64,000 bases of DNA from Brevibacillus gelatini (GCF_003710935.1 NZ_RHHS01000033.1:18494-82493); one strand, 5' to 3'. Shown: positions 25,618-34,921, counted from the stretch's first letter. Numbers and translations: made by a program. The notes: generated by a model not told the origin, from the sequence alone.

Positions 25618-27618
25618 CTACACAGAAGGCTTCTCTACTACCCGGAAAAAGCGAATTTCCTGCTCCAAATCTTCCACGATACCTGCCAGCCGCTCGGAAT
25701 CTTGCAGGAACTGCTCCGAGAGGGAGAGGCTTTCCTGGGTGGCGGCGACGGCTTGCTGTGTGCCCGAGACGACTTCCTGGGCGGAGTCGGTCAGGCTGTC
25801 CACGCGGATAGAGATGGTCTGGCTTTGATGCGCAATCGATTCGGCCAACTGTCTGATCGTTTCAAACTGCGCGGTGAGCGCTTCGCTGATGGCGAAGGTT
25901 TGTTGAAAAGTATCCGTTGCCTGATGCAGCGTCGAAATGCCGTTGATGGTTGCGTGATCGGTCGTTTCCAGACATGCTGCCACATGCTCCATCCGGTTTT
26001 CCCCCGAGGCGATGACCTGCTGGATGCGGGCGGTCGCTTCTTCGGTTTGTTCGGACAGCAGGCGGATTTCGTCTGCGACGACGCCGAAGCCGAGTCCGGC
26101 CTGACCGGCTCGCGATGCCTCGATGCGGGCGTTGAACGATAATAGCCGGGTGCGCTGGGAGATGGAAGAGATCCAGCCGACAATCTCCCGAATGTCGTCC
26201 ATGCTCTCGCGCATCGAGCTCATCGCCTGGAGGGAGGCTTTCATGTCTGCCGAGATATTCTGCATGTTATCCTTTAGCAGATCAATGGAGGTAGCGGTTT
26301 TGACGCTCTGCTCCCGCGACTTTTCGTTTTGCAGGATGGCTGTTTCCATGGACTGCGTAATCCGGGACATTTCTTCTGTAATGCCTGCTATTGTGACGTG
26401 GATGTCGTCGATCTGCCCTTGCTGGTTGTCCATTTCCTGCGCCAGCCGCTCGGTGACGGAGACGACCTCTGTCTGCATGGCGTGAGAGTGGCGTGAGCCT
26501 TTCCCCACATGCTCGGCCACCTGCTTGACGTCGGCGATTACGTGCTGGATTTTCCCGATGATGGTGCGGATTTGCCCGCTCATCCGATTGAAGCTGTCGG
26601 CGAGCTGGCGGATTTCGTCTCTCGTCTGGACGTGCATCGTCTGAAACAGATCGCCTTCGCTGAATGCCGTCATTTTTTGCTGCACCTCTTTGACGGGCTT
26701 GATAATCTTGCGGACGTACAAGTAGAGCAGCAATGCCAGCGAGCCTAATCCACCGAGGGAGACAACAAGTATCGTCAACTGCAGGCGGCGCACCTCCTGT
26801 TTGACCTCGGATACAGATTGCACGACGATCAGGCCCCATTTGAGCGCAGGGTCGAATTTGTAGGCGGCAAAGGCGTCCATGCCGTTAATCCGAAATGATT
26901 CAAAGCCTGATTGACCCGCAATGACATTGGCGACCACAGGCAGTTCGGTCAGGAGCGGACGCTGCAGGGCGTAGGCTTTATCCGGGTGAGCGAGCAGCTT
27001 TCCTTGCTGGTCGACAATCATGGCATATCCGGTTTGACCCAGCTTGATTTGACCGATTGATTCACTAAGCTTCGGCACAGAGACGAAGGCCACGACGACG
27101 CCGACAGGCTCTTCCTCTTCGTTGCGTAAAGCCATGGAGACGGCGATCTTCGGAAACTCCGTGGCAGAAAACTGAAAGACATCTGAGACGAAGGCGTTTG
27201 GCTTGTCCCAGGCGCCCTTGTACCAGTCGGCTGTTCGCGGATCGTAGGAGCTGTCCAGCGGCGAGCCGGGGAAGGTCAAATAGCGCCCGTCTGCCGTCGC
27301 GACTTGTATTTCGGAAATGGTTGGGTTGTTGTTCACCATGTCGCTAAAAATGCCGAAGCTTTGACTGTTTGTGACCTTGCTGTTTTTGTATGTGGAAGCA
27401 TAGGAAGACAAGGCGGTGATAATGGACTGGACGCGGCTGTTCACTTCCTGCAAGGCGGCACTCGAAGCATCGTGGAGCTGCTGCTTTGTCTTTTCGTTGA
27501 GCGTACTCTCGGATTGATAGCTGATAAAAAAAGCGGCGATGGCCATCATGCTGACGACCATGGTGAGAATCCCGAAAAACAATCTGGTGAAGATGGAACG
27601 GTGTATTTTTCTCGGCAT
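25618..27618 (-). CDS. methyl-accepting chemotaxis protein with dCache sensor
   Basis: A 666-residue receptor. Membrane helix 1 (about residues 10-33), external dCache-type sensor (about 35-275; [11 protein letters not shown] and [18 protein letters not shown] are typical), helix 2 (about 282-305), HAMP (to about 360), and a cytoplasmic signalling domain. The normally near-invariant hairpin tip QTNLLALNAAIEAARAGE reads [19 protein letters not shown], so docking to CheA/CheW may be altered. It lies between the two pstB genes and diverges from the second, whose promoter carries a PhoP box, so a link to phosphate sensing is possible (inference). Confidence 0.92.
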   Translation of the reverse strand: MPRKIHRSIFTRLFFGILTMVVSMMAIAAFFISYQSESTLNEKTKQQLHDASSAALQEVNSRVQSIITALSSYASTYKNSKVTNSQSFGIFSDMVNNNPTISEIQVATADGRYLTFPGSPLDSSYDPRTADWYKGAWDKPNAFVSDVFQFSATEFPKIAVSMALRNEEEEPVGVVVAFVSVPKLSESIGQIKLGQTGYAMIVDQQGKLLAHPDKAYALQRPLLTELPVVANVIAGQSGFESFRINGMDAFAAYKFDPALKWGLIVVQSVSEVKQEVRRLQLTILVVSLGGLGSLALLLYLYVRKIIKPVKEVQQKMTAFSEGDLFQTMHVQTRDEIRQLADSFNRMSGQIRTIIGKIQHVIADVKQVAEHVGKGSRHSHAMQTEVVSVTERLAQEMDNQQGQIDDIHVTIAGITEEMSRITQSMETAILQNEKSREQSVKTATSIDLLKDNMQNISADMKASLQAMSSMRESMDDIREIVGWISSISQRTRLLSFNARIEASRAGQAGLGFGVVADEIRLLSEQTEEATARIQQVIASGENRMEHVAACLETTDHATINGISTLHQATDTFQQTFAISEALTAQFETIRQLAESIAHQSQTISIRVDSLTDSAQEVVSGTQQAVAATQESLSLSEQFLQDSERLAGIVEDLEQEIRFFRVVEKPSV

Positions 27619-27688
27619 TGCATGCTCTCCCCTTATTCGACAAAACGTTCAGCTTTATTGTAGAAGGGACTATGGGGAGCGTATATGG

Positions 27689-27751
27689 TTTACCAGAAAG
27701 CTTTACCATATCTTTACCTGGCGTTAAAACTTTAAGGAAAATTAATATAGT
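27689..27751 (+). promoter_or_regulatory. PhoP box upstream of the second pstB
   Basis: TTTACC (27702-27707), TTTACC (27713-27718) and TTAAAA (27724-27729) are spaced exactly 11 bp apart, with one more TTTACC at 27689. A TATAGT at 27746-27751 could be the -10. Same architecture as the pstS promoter, so copy 2 probably has its own phosphate-starvation promoter. Confidence 0.7.
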
Positions 27752-27828
27752 TCACATCAAAGTATAACATTCGCACGCTATAGTGGTTGCGAGAACAGAT
27801 GCTACAACCGCGAAGGGGCGAAGGAAGC

Positions 27829-28581
27829 ATGAGTGTTATTTCGGTGAGGGAGTTAAATCTCTTCTACGGGAACAAACAAGCTCTCTACAATATAAATCTC
27901 GATGTTGACGCGAATTCCATTACCGCGCTGATCGGACCGTCCGGCTGTGGGAAGTCCACGTTTTTGCGAACGCTGAACCGGATGAACGATTCGGTGCCGA
28001 ACACGAAAATTACAGGTGTGGTCAAGGTATTTGATGAAGACATTTACGGTTCCGGCGTGGAAGTCGAACGGTTGCGCAAACATATCGGAATGGTGTTTCA
28101 GCACCCGAATCCGTTTCCGAAAAGCATCTACGACAATGTCACGTACGGACCGCGCCTGCACGGCATGACGGACCGCCACCAGCTCGACGAGATCGTGGAG
28201 AAAAGTCTCAAGGCCGCAGCCTTGTGGGACGAGGTCAAGGACGTTTTGAAAAAGCCTGCGACCGGGTTGTCCGGCGGGCAGCAGCAACGGCTCTGTATCG
28301 CCCGGGCGCTCGCGGTCCAGCCGCAGGTGATCTTGATGGATGAACCAACATCCGCTCTCGACCCGATCTCCACAGCCAAAATTGAGGAACTGCTGGAAGA
28401 GTTGAAGGACACATACACGATTGTCATCGTTACGCACAACATGCAGCAGGCGGCGCGCATCTCCGACAAAACAGCGTTTTTCCTAAACGGAGAGCTTGTC
28501 GAGTTTGACCAGACGCCGACGATTTTTCAAAATCCCCGCGACAAACGGACAGAAGACTACATTACTGGACGTTTCGGATAA
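27829..28581 (+). CDS. pstB: phosphate ABC transporter ATPase PstB (copy 2)
   Basis: A 250-residue ATPase with the canonical sequence for Pst[57 protein letters not shown] and [14 protein letters not shown]. subtilis also has two ATPases (PstBA and PstBB) for one permease; here the second is separated from the first by the divergent chemoreceptor. The start is the ATG at 27829 behind AAGGAAG. The PhoP box upstream suggests phosphate control, and the terminator at 28604 ends the unit before arsB. Confidence 0.95.
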   Translation: MSVISVRELNLFYGNKQALYNINLDVDANSITALIGPSGCGKSTFLRTLNRMNDSVPNTKITGVVKVFDEDIYGSGVEVERLRKHIGMVFQHPNPFPKSIYDNVTYGPRLHGMTDRHQLDEIVEKSLKAAALWDEVKDVLKKPATGLSGGQQQRLCIARALAVQPQVILMDEPTSALDPISTAKIEELLEELKDTYTIVIVTHNMQQAARISDKTAFFLNGELVEFDQTPTIFQNPRDKRTEDYITGRFG

Positions 28582-28603
28582 TAGCAGTTTGTAGTAAGGT
28601 AGA

Positions 28604-28637
28604 GGAGCGGCCTGCTTGCGGGTTCGCTCTTTTTTAC
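28604..28637 (+). terminator. terminator after pstB copy 2
   Basis: GAGCG pairs with CGCTC, with an inner CCTGC/GCGGG-like extension, followed by six Ts, 20 bp before the next gene. Confidence 0.72.
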
Positions 28638-28657
28638 GTGGAGGGGAGACATACTCG

Positions 28658-29944
28658 GTGGTCTGGATTTCATTATTGATTTTTATCGTAACACTGACCT
28701 TGGTCATCTGGCAGCCCAGAGGCTTGTCGATTGGCTATCCGGCGGTAGGCGGTGCAATTCTGGCATTGCTGACAGGCGTGGTATCGCTAGACGATGTGGC
28801 CGAGGTGACGTTGATAGTTTGGAACGCCACATTTGCGCTGGTCGGGATTATCATCATTTCACTCATTCTCGATGAGATCGGCTTTTTTGAATGGGCTGCC
28901 TTGCACATGGCCCGTTTGGCAAAAGGAAACGGGCGGCTGATGTTCACCTACGTCATCTTGCTCGGGACATTGGTGTCGGCTCTGTTTACCAATGACGGAA
29001 CAGCGCTAATTTTGACTCCGATTGTACTCGCACAGGTGCGGGCACTCAAGCTGGAAGCGGGCATGGTCGTGGCGTTTGTCATGGCAAGCGGCTTTATCGC
29101 GGATACCAGTTCGTTGCCGTTTGTCGTAAGCAACCTCGTCAATATCGTATCTGCCGACTATTTTGACATCGGCTTTGCCGAGTACGCAATGCGGATGGTT
29201 TTGCCTACCTTGTTTTCCGTAGCGGGGAGCCTGTTGGTCTTATTTCTTTATTATCGCAAAAGCATTCCGCGTCAGGTAGACTTGTCCCACCTGAAACAAC
29301 CCGGTGAAGCGATCCGCGATGCAAGACTGTTCCGCCTGGCATGGCCCATCCTCGCTGTCCTGCTGCTCGGCTTTTTTGCCAGCGAGTCCATCCATGTTCC
29401 GGTGTCGTTCATCATTGCTGCTGCTGCTCTTATCTTCTGTCTTGCTGCCCGAAAAAGCAAGGTGATTGCCATGGGCAGAATCTTGAAGGAGGCTCCGTGG
29501 GTCGTCGTCATTTTTTCCATCGGGATGTACGTGGTGGTCTGGGGCTTGCACAATGCCAGACTCACCGATCTCGTAAAAGCGGCGCTCGATACGCTGATGG
29601 AGTACGGTCTACTCGCGACAACGCTCGGGACGGGATTGATTGCGGCTGTGTTGTCTTCGGTAATGAACAACCTGCCTACGGTGATGTTCAATGCGTTGGC
29701 GATTGGCAGTACACAGGCGGAAGGGGTCCTGCGCGAAGCGATGATCTATGGCAATGTCATCGGAAGCGATCTGGGGCCGAAAATTACGCCGATTGGCTCG
29801 CTTGCCACGTTGCTCTGGCTGCACGTACTGGGCCGAAAAGATGTCAAAATTACGTGGGGACAATATTTCCGGACAGGGATTGTGCTGACGATACCGACCT
29901 TGTTGATCGCTTTGCTCGGGTTGTACCTGGCGCTGGTTTGGTGA
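28658..29944 (+). CDS. arsB: ArsB-type arsenite efflux permease
   Basis: A 428-residue membrane protein with about 11-12 helices. The segment [20 protein letters not shown] and [14 protein letters not shown] are those of ArsB in the ArsB/NhaD superfamily, which exports arsenite by proton exchange or with ArsA. The start is the GTG at 28658 behind GGAGGGGAG. It directly follows the phosphate importer genes: arsenate enters through Pst, so export next to import makes sense. No arsC or arsA is adjacent. An ArsR-type regulator lies 2.9 kb downstream. B. subtilis YdfA is a possible orthologue. Confidence 0.88.
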   Translation: MVWISLLIFIVTLTLVIWQPRGLSIGYPAVGGAILALLTGVVSLDDVAEVTLIVWNATFALVGIIIISLILDEIGFFEWAALHMARLAKGNGRLMFTYVILLGTLVSALFTNDGTALILTPIVLAQVRALKLEAGMVVAFVMASGFIADTSSLPFVVSNLVNIVSADYFDIGFAEYAMRMVLPTLFSVAGSLLVLFLYYRKSIPRQVDLSHLKQPGEAIRDARLFRLAWPILAVLLLGFFASESIHVPVSFIIAAAALIFCLAARKSKVIAMGRILKEAPWVVVIFSIGMYVVVWGLHNARLTDLVKAALDTLMEYGLLATTLGTGLIAAVLSSVMNNLPTVMFNALAIGSTQAEGVLREAMIYGNVIGSDLGPKITPIGSLATLLWLHVLGRKDVKITWGQYFRTGIVLTIPTLLIALLGLYLALVW

Positions 29945-29957
29945 AAAGAGGAGTGAC

Positions 29958-30012
29958 AAAAAAGCTTGCTGATGCTGCAACAGATGCGATCAGCAGGCTT
30001 TTTCTTTTTTTG
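29958..30012 (+). terminator. terminator after arsB
   Basis: AAAAGCTTGCTGATGC pairs with GCGATCAGCAGGCTTTTT (one mismatch), followed by CTTTTTTT. Confidence 0.92.
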
Positions 30013-30077
30013 TGGAATAGGACGGTAGCGGCGAGGGGAAAAATAGGCGCAACGTATGTAAAAAGGAGGATGTTTCC

Positions 30078-30470
30078 ATGTGGCAGGGCTGGCCGATAGA
30101 GCGTGTGCTCATTTTGTTTACGGGACTGGCGTTCATCCTGATTGCCGTGCAAGTCACCCTTTTTCATTCCAGGCAAAACTTTCGCCATTGGGCGATGTGG
30201 GTGCCAGTCATTGAACTGCCTGTTTTTGCGGTTACGGCTATTGTTTTATCGTTTGTGAATGCAGGGTGGCTGCGGTGGTTGTTTGCCTTGATGATGCTCG
30301 TCGGGATGGGTGGCGGCGTGTACGGGGCCTACTTGCATACCGCCGGAGTCAAGCAGCGGGTAGGTGGCTTTTCACAATCGCAAAATTTTCTCGTCGGCCC
30401 ACCTGTCATTTTGCCTCTGCTCATTACTGCCATCGCGGCTTTAGGGCTACTGGCCCTTTTCTGGGGGTGA
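30078..30470 (+). CDS. four-helix membrane protein of the GMC operon
   Basis: A 130-residue membrane protein with about four hydrophobic helices (residues 8-28, 40-60, 66-86 and 108-128) and little outside the membrane. I do not recognise a family. ATG behind AAAAGGAGG. It is the first of three tightly packed genes (6 bp to the next), so it may anchor or assist the dehydrogenase encoded behind it. It carries no CXXCH, so it is not a cytochrome c. Confidence 0.72.
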   Translation: MWQGWPIERVLILFTGLAFILIAVQVTLFHSRQNFRHWAMWVPVIELPVFAVTAIVLSFVNAGWLRWLFALMMLVGMGGGVYGAYLHTAGVKQRVGGFSQSQNFLVGPPVILPLLITAIAALGLLALFWG

Positions 30471-30476
30471 ACACAG

Positions 30477-31076
30477 ATGGCCAAGCATAGTCGTTACCCT
30501 TCCTATGACGTCTGGGAGCAGCACCAAAACTGGGACGTCCATACGAGACAAGTGGTCGGTGCCAGAAAAATGCCGCAAATTGCCCACCGTTATTTGCAGC
30601 AGGCGGAAGCGTTGCTGCTGCAGGCAATCGTGAGCGTCCTCGTCGACGACCATCGGCTGGAGGTGCTGACCTTTGTTGTTGCCCACCTGGATGACTCGCT
30701 GGCGAGCACGATCGGGGAGTCACAGCGCAAGGTTGGGGTTCCGCCAAAAAAAGAGCTGTACCGTCTGGGACTGGCAGGCGTGGAAGCGGAGAGCCACGCT
30801 CTGTACAAGACGGAATTTGCGGCGCTTACTGCCGAACAGCAGCAGGAGGTTCTGAGGCAAATTTCCACTGGCAACGTTACAGATGCAGAGGCATGGAGCC
30901 AGGTCGCTCCCGTTGATTTTTTCAAAAAGCTGCTGCATGACACCGTGCAGGCGTATTATTCCCATCCGATTGTTTGGTCAGATATTGGCTACGGCGGGCC
31001 TGCTTACCCGCGCGGTTATGTGCGCGTAGAAAAAGGACTGACGGACCCATGGGAGGCGAGGGCAAATGTCGAATAA
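30477..31076 (+). CDS. gluconate 2-dehydrogenase subunit 3 family protein
   Basis: A 199-residue protein resembling the small subunit of membrane-bound gluconate or sugar dehydrogenases (the Gluconate_2-dh3 family): FFKKLLHDTVQAYYSHPIVW followed by GYGGPAYPRGYVRVEKGLTDPW is the hallmark C-terminus. No Tat signal or lipobox is visible, unlike many relatives. Its end overlaps the start of the GMC oxidoreductase gene by 11 bp, consistent with a stable complex of both products. Confidence 0.85.
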   Translation: MAKHSRYPSYDVWEQHQNWDVHTRQVVGARKMPQIAHRYLQQAEALLLQAIVSVLVDDHRLEVLTFVVAHLDDSLASTIGESQRKVGVPPKKELYRLGLAGVEAESHALYKTEFAALTAEQQQEVLRQISTGNVTDAEAWSQVAPVDFFKKLLHDTVQAYYSHPIVWSDIGYGGPAYPRGYVRVEKGLTDPWEARANVE

Positions 31077-32700
31077 AGAACAGGCACAGCGTGCAGGCGC
31101 TGGTCAGGAACGCGGCACGCAGCAGATGGCAAACAGGAAATACGCAGACGGAGCCGATGTGTGCATCGTCGGTGCAGGCGCGGCAGGAGGTGTGCTGGCG
31201 TACGAGCTGGCAAAAGCGGGCTTGCGCGTCGTCGTGCTGGAGGCAGGGCCTTTTTGGGACCCGCAGCGAGACTTTGCCAGTGACGAGCTGGAGATGCAGC
31301 GTCTGGCCTGGCAGGAGACCAGACTGGTGGCGGGAAAAGACCCTCTGCGTCTTGGCCACAACAACTCCGGCCGGGGAGTCGGCGGTGGAACGGTGCATTT
31401 TACCGGGGTATTTTTGCGCTTCCACGAGAGTGACTTCATGACCAAAACGATAGACGGTGTAGGAGAAGACTGGCCGATCACCTATCAGGATTTGGCTCCG
31501 TACTACGACAAGATCGAGCGGGAAATTGCCGTTTCCGGCCCCAGTTACTTCCCGTGGGGCGCTTTTCACGGACCGTACCCTTACCCGGTCCGCGAGCCGA
31601 TCAGCGCAAATGCCCAGTTGTTCCGGGAAGGCTGCGAAAAGCTGGGAATCGAGAGCGTAGTTGCTCCGCTGGCGATTTTGTCCGCTCCGTTCGATGGACG
31701 GCCGCCCTGTATCAACCGTGGCTTTTGCAACCAGGGATGCATGCCCAATGCCAAGTACAGCGGCCTGATTCACCATATCCCGAAGGCCATCGCGGAAGGG
31801 GCCGAGGTGCTGTCAGACTGTATGGTCACGGAAATTCTCATGGCGGGCGACCGGGTAAGCGGCGTCTTGTTCTCGCACAATGGGCTCATGCATCGGCAAA
31901 TGGCGCGGGTCGTCATCCTTGCCGGCTTTGTCGTGGAGACACCTCGGCTGCTCCTGAATTCCGCGACTTCGCGGTTTCCCGATGGGCTGGCCAACTCCAG
32001 CGGCTGGGTAGGCAAGGCGATCATGCCGCATTCCAGCCATGACGTCTACGGCCGCTTCCCGGAAGAAGTGCGCCTGTACAAAGGGACGCCTGTGCTTGCC
32101 CTGACCCAGCATTTTTATGAGACAGACCGGGAACGCGGCTTTGCCAGAGGGTACACCTTGAGCGCACACGGGTCAAGACCTGTTTCCATGGCGGGGGCCA
32201 TCGCAACAGAGCGGGAAGACCAGACCTTTTTATGGGGAAAACAACTGCGGGAAACGATGCTCGACTACAACATGTACGCGCGAATCACGCTCGTCGGAGA
32301 GGTGCTTCCTCACCCGGACAATGCTGTGACGCTCAGCGAGGAAAAAGACGAGTACGGAATGCCGGTGGCCAAGGTCACTTTCAGTTATCAGGAAAACGAT
32401 CGCAAGCTCTACCAGCATGCCATCGGGCAAATGAAGCGGATTATGGAAGCCATGGGCGGCAAGCCGGAGCACGTCGTTTCCGATACCGCGCATTTGATGG
32501 GCGGCTGCCGAATGGGCAACGACCCCGGACAATCGGTTGTGAATGAATTCGGGCAGTCGCACGACATCCCCAATCTTTTCATCGCGGGCGCTTCCACGTT
32601 CGTGACATCGAGCGGCAGCAACCCGACCAATACCGTGATGGCCCTGGCCGCGCGCACCGCGGACAAGCTGATCGAAGCGATGCGGCAACGTGAAGTTTAA
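31066..32700 (+). CDS. GMC family oxidoreductase (gluconate 2-dehydrogenase-like)
   Basis: A 544-residue FAD enzyme. The dinucleotide-binding motif VGAGAAGGVLAYELAKAG is near residue 40, GRGVGGGTVHFTGV further on, and the C-terminal GMC domain holds DTAHLMGGCRMGNDP and SGSNPTNTVMALAARTAD with the catalytic region. CINRGFCNQGCMPNAK is typical of the large subunit of gluconate/2-keto-gluconate dehydrogenases. Substrate unknown; likely a polyol or sugar acid oxidised at the membrane with electrons passed to the respiratory chain. It overlaps the subunit-3-like gene. The first 33 residues are hydrophilic, so an internal start is possible. Confidence 0.9.
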   Translation: MSNKEQAQRAGAGQERGTQQMANRKYADGADVCIVGAGAAGGVLAYELAKAGLRVVVLEAGPFWDPQRDFASDELEMQRLAWQETRLVAGKDPLRLGHNNSGRGVGGGTVHFTGVFLRFHESDFMTKTIDGVGEDWPITYQDLAPYYDKIEREIAVSGPSYFPWGAFHGPYPYPVREPISANAQLFREGCEKLGIESVVAPLAILSAPFDGRPPCINRGFCNQGCMPNAKYSGLIHHIPKAIAEGAEVLSDCMVTEILMAGDRVSGVLFSHNGLMHRQMARVVILAGFVVETPRLLLNSATSRFPDGLANSSGWVGKAIMPHSSHDVYGRFPEEVRLYKGTPVLALTQHFYETDRERGFARGYTLSAHGSRPVSMAGAIATEREDQTFLWGKQLRETMLDYNMYARITLVGEVLPHPDNAVTLSEEKDEYGMPVAKVTFSYQENDRKLYQHAIGQMKRIMEAMGGKPEHVVSDTAHLMGGCRMGNDPGQSVVNEFGQSHDIPNLFIAGASTFVTSSGSNPTNTVMALAARTADKLIEAMRQREV

Positions 32701-32795
32701 GAAGTGTTCAAGGAACTTTTACGTTCATATCTTCCCCATCATATAAGCCGTATAGTATACTGGGAAACAGATATGCAAGGCAAAGGTGGGTTCGT

Positions 32796-33131
32796 ATGGA
32801 AGCGGATTTGATGCAGGTATTGTTTTTGTCCGAGGTTTACAAACTGCTTGGTGATAAGACGCGCTTGACGATCATGGCTCTACTGCAAGTGCAATCATTA
32901 TGTGTCCGTGATCTCGTGGAGATTCTGCAAACTTCCCAACCCTCAGTTTCCCAGCACCTGGCTAAGCTAAAGACACATGGTTTGGTCAAAGAACGGCGCA
33001 AGGGACCATGGGTTTTTTACTCCGTCAATACAGAATGCCCTCCTGCAGTCAAGCAAATCTTGTCACACTTGCCGGATATGTCGTCGATTGTCAAACAAAA
33101 AGCAGCCGAAAGCACACCTACCTTCGGCTGA
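32796..33131 (+). CDS. ArsR family transcriptional regulator
   Basis: A 111-residue winged-helix repressor: LGDKTRLTIMALLQVQSLCV, then the recognition region SQPSVSQHLAKLKTHGLVKE and the wing RRKGPWVFYSV. The arsenic/cadmium box ELCVCDL of classic ArsR is here SLCVRDL, with only one of the two helix-3 cysteines, so metalloid sensing of the classic type is doubtful. A second Cys is in TECPP. The targets are unknown; arsB or the convergent glutaredoxin-like gene are candidates by position. ATG behind AAGGTGG. Confidence 0.88.
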   Translation: MEADLMQVLFLSEVYKLLGDKTRLTIMALLQVQSLCVRDLVEILQTSQPSVSQHLAKLKTHGLVKERRKGPWVFYSVNTECPPAVKQILSHLPDMSSIVKQKAAESTPTFG

Positions 33132-33135
33132 TCGG

Positions 33136-33180
33136 GCTTAAAAAGCGTTGGATTAATGAAGATCCAACGCTTTTTTTAGT
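33136..33180. terminator. bidirectional terminator between arsR-like and glutaredoxin genes
   Basis: AAAAAGCGTTGGAT pairs with ATCCAACGCTTTTT, loop TAATGAAG. The stop codon of the minus-strand gene lies in the loop, so the stem's right arm codes for that gene's last residues. Confidence 0.92.
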
Positions 33181-33404
33181 TCTTCCTTGTCGAAGCCGTG
33201 AATGACGATCTGTTCCCCGTCTTCCTTTTGAATCAAAGTAACAGGTGTCATGCTGGCACCAAGGTTGATTGCTTCCTGAAAATACGCATCGTTTTTGCGA
33301 ATATCTCTGTCTTCAAAAGCGACGTTTTGGGATGCCAGCCACATTTTTTCTTCCTGGCAAGGGCCGCACGTAGCTTGCGTATAGACAATAACAGTTCGAG
33401 CCAT
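33153..33404 (-). CDS. glutaredoxin-like thiol oxidoreductase
   Basis: An 83-residue thioredoxin-fold protein with the redox motif CGPC (residues 13-16) after VIVYTQAT, and the cis-proline loop SMTPVTLI. Size and pattern fit the glutaredoxin/NrdH family, although the motif CGPC is the thioredoxin one. Partner unknown. The start is the ATG at 33404 behind GAGAGGAGC; the open frame continues upstream without support. The terminator hairpin overlaps its 3' end. Confidence 0.85.
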   Translation of the reverse strand: MARTVIVYTQATCGPCQEEKMWLASQNVAFEDRDIRKNDAYFQEAINLGASMTPVTLIQKEDGEQIVIHGFDKEELKKALDLH

Positions 33405-33704
33405 ACAGATGCTCCTCTCAAAAGTAGTCGAACAACATAATTCGCGGTTGTTGGCGAATTTCCTGCGCAGCAAAGCAGTTATAGGATACCCCCTTCATAC
33501 ATGGAAATGTTCGATGAAATAAAGTCCAGGACTGGCTGATCTAAAACTTGAAAACCGTTTGTCGTCGAGGGCATCAGCTTGAATAGACGGTAATTAACAA
33601 TATATGTATACTGAGAAAAATAATGCGTAATCAGTTTGGCTTGAAAAACAAAGCAATGCACAATCTTATAAGCGAAATTTTCTGCTACAAGGAGGTCACA
33701 AAAT
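33405..33704. promoter_or_regulatory. AT-rich intergenic region before the SLH gene
   Basis: No supported gene. Weak promoter-like elements for the SLH gene are TTGAAT (33579) and TATATG (33601). The minus-strand frame at 33479-33739 has no ribosome site and crosses the SLH signal peptide. Confidence 0.35.
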
Positions 33705-34542
33705 ATGAGGAAATCTTTGCTTTTTCTTTCGCTCATCATTTCATTATTATTTACTCATCCTGTTCTTGCTTCGCCACATTTCAAAGATGTAGATCATGTG
33801 AAACACGCCTATGCTATACCTTCCATCAACTTCATGGTCGAAAAGGGAGTCCTCAGCGGATACGGTGACGGTACTTTCCAACCAGACCGGTACGTGGATA
33901 AGGCGGAGTTTACAGTTATGATCTACAACCTCTTTGACAAACTTCGTCGTTCATCAAGTCCATGTTTAGATCCAAACAATGATTTTATATACGCTGATGT
34001 TCCTACGTGGCATTGGGCGTACAAACAAATTTCGGAAGTATATGGGAGGGGCGGAAGTGGAATTTTTCAATTTTATGAATATAATCCGGATAATCTGCGA
34101 CTGTATTTTCGCCCAGATAGCCAGATAACTCGATGGAATGCATTAAATATGATGGGATATGTTCTAAAGGGAACGAGCAGTTTCGAGGGTACTGAAAGTC
34201 AGGTCTTGGAAACTGTAAAAAATCTCAAACTCAAGGACATAAAACTCGTAGAAATTGAACGCGATGATCCAAATACATGGCCTAGTGACTTCCTTGACGG
34301 ATACGACAATTTATTACAATGATCCCTCAGATTTTCCTGCGTTAAGCTGTGGCGCCTATGGTCAGCAATACGACAGCATAGCACATATAGCTTACCTGGT
34401 AGGAAATAAAATAATGGGTACCTGGAACGGGGAATTGGAAGTCAATGACAAGGTTACCCGTGCCCAGGCAACAGTGATGCTGCACAGATTGTATAATCAG
34501 TTAAAGGCCGATGGGTACCTGGACATGGTCTCCAGCAAGTAG
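33705..34542 (+). pseudogene. SLH-domain surface protein, frameshifted
   Basis: The first frame (33705-34322) codes for a signal peptide (MRKSLLFLSLIISLLFTHPV) and two S-layer homology repeats (KGVLSGYGDGTFQPDRYVDK; the second starting YADVPTWHWAYKQISEVYG). It stops at 34322. The third repeat (YDSIAHIAYLVGNKIMGTWNG ... VTRAQATVMLHRLY) continues in the next frame from about 34300 to 34542. Three SLH repeats are the usual wall-anchoring unit, so one gene appears split by a +1 shift between about 34255 and 34322. There is no long homopolymer there. It could be a pseudogene, a sequencing error or recoding. The stretch is AT-rich compared with neighbours. Confidence 0.8.
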
Positions 34543-34558
34543 ATATTGACAGGTTCGA

Positions 34559-34596
34559 TAACCGCCCTTTGTTTTAGCAAATGGCGGTTTTTTGCT
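34559..34596 (+). terminator. terminator after the SLH gene
   Basis: AACCGCC pairs with GGCGGTT around a TTTG/CAAA inner stem, followed by six Ts. Confidence 0.9.
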
Positions 34597-34641
34597 TTTT
34601 TGCATAGCCATCATGTAATGCTTTGTCTGGAAAAATCAGGG

Positions 34642-34672
34642 CGAATAGCAGAGCCGGTATCGGTACAAATTA
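34642..34672 (+). promoter_or_regulatory. candidate SigG promoter of the SASP gene
   Basis: CGAATA (34642-34647), an 18-bp spacer and CAAATTA (34666-34672) resemble the forespore SigG consensus (TGAATA / CATACTA). Position and gene type fit. Confidence 0.5.
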
Positions 34673-34704
34673 TATTCAGTGACGTCGAGGAGGTGAATGG
34701 AACG

Positions 34705-34872
34705 ATGCCTAAACAAAACAAGCAAAACGCTATGAACAAAACAAACCAAGCAGCTCAGGCGCAAAACACTGCGACTGAATTCGCAAGCGAAACAAACGTA
34801 GCGGAAGTTCGTCGCCAAAACCAGCAATCCGCTCAAAAATCCGCCCAACAAGCAGGTCAAGCTACTGAGTAG
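34705..34872 (+). CDS. sspE: gamma-type small acid-soluble spore protein
   Basis: Fifty-five residues, rich in Gln, Asn, Ala and Ser. The signature TEFASETNVAEVRRQNQQSA is the gamma-SASP repeat with its germination protease site. B. subtilis SspE has two such repeats; this protein has one, so it is short for the family. Gamma SASPs store amino acids for outgrowth rather than coat DNA. The ATG at 34705 follows GAGGAGGTG. A candidate SigG promoter and a strong terminator make it a single-gene forespore unit. Confidence 0.92.
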   Translation: MPKQNKQNAMNKTNQAAQAQNTATEFASETNVAEVRRQNQQSAQKSAQQAGQATE

Positions 34873-34891
34873 TAGCTGGTAGCTATGGACA

Positions 34892-34921
34892 ACGCCCCCG
34901 CCAAATGCGGGGGTTTTTTGG
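34892..34921 (+). terminator. terminator of the SASP gene
   Basis: CCCCGC pairs with GCGGGG (GCCCCCGCC ... GCGGGGG), followed by six Ts. Confidence 0.9.

Noticed and set aside
33479..33739. 86-codon minus-strand frame before the SLH gene
   Set aside because: No ribosome site, AT-driven composition, and it overlaps the SLH signal peptide.
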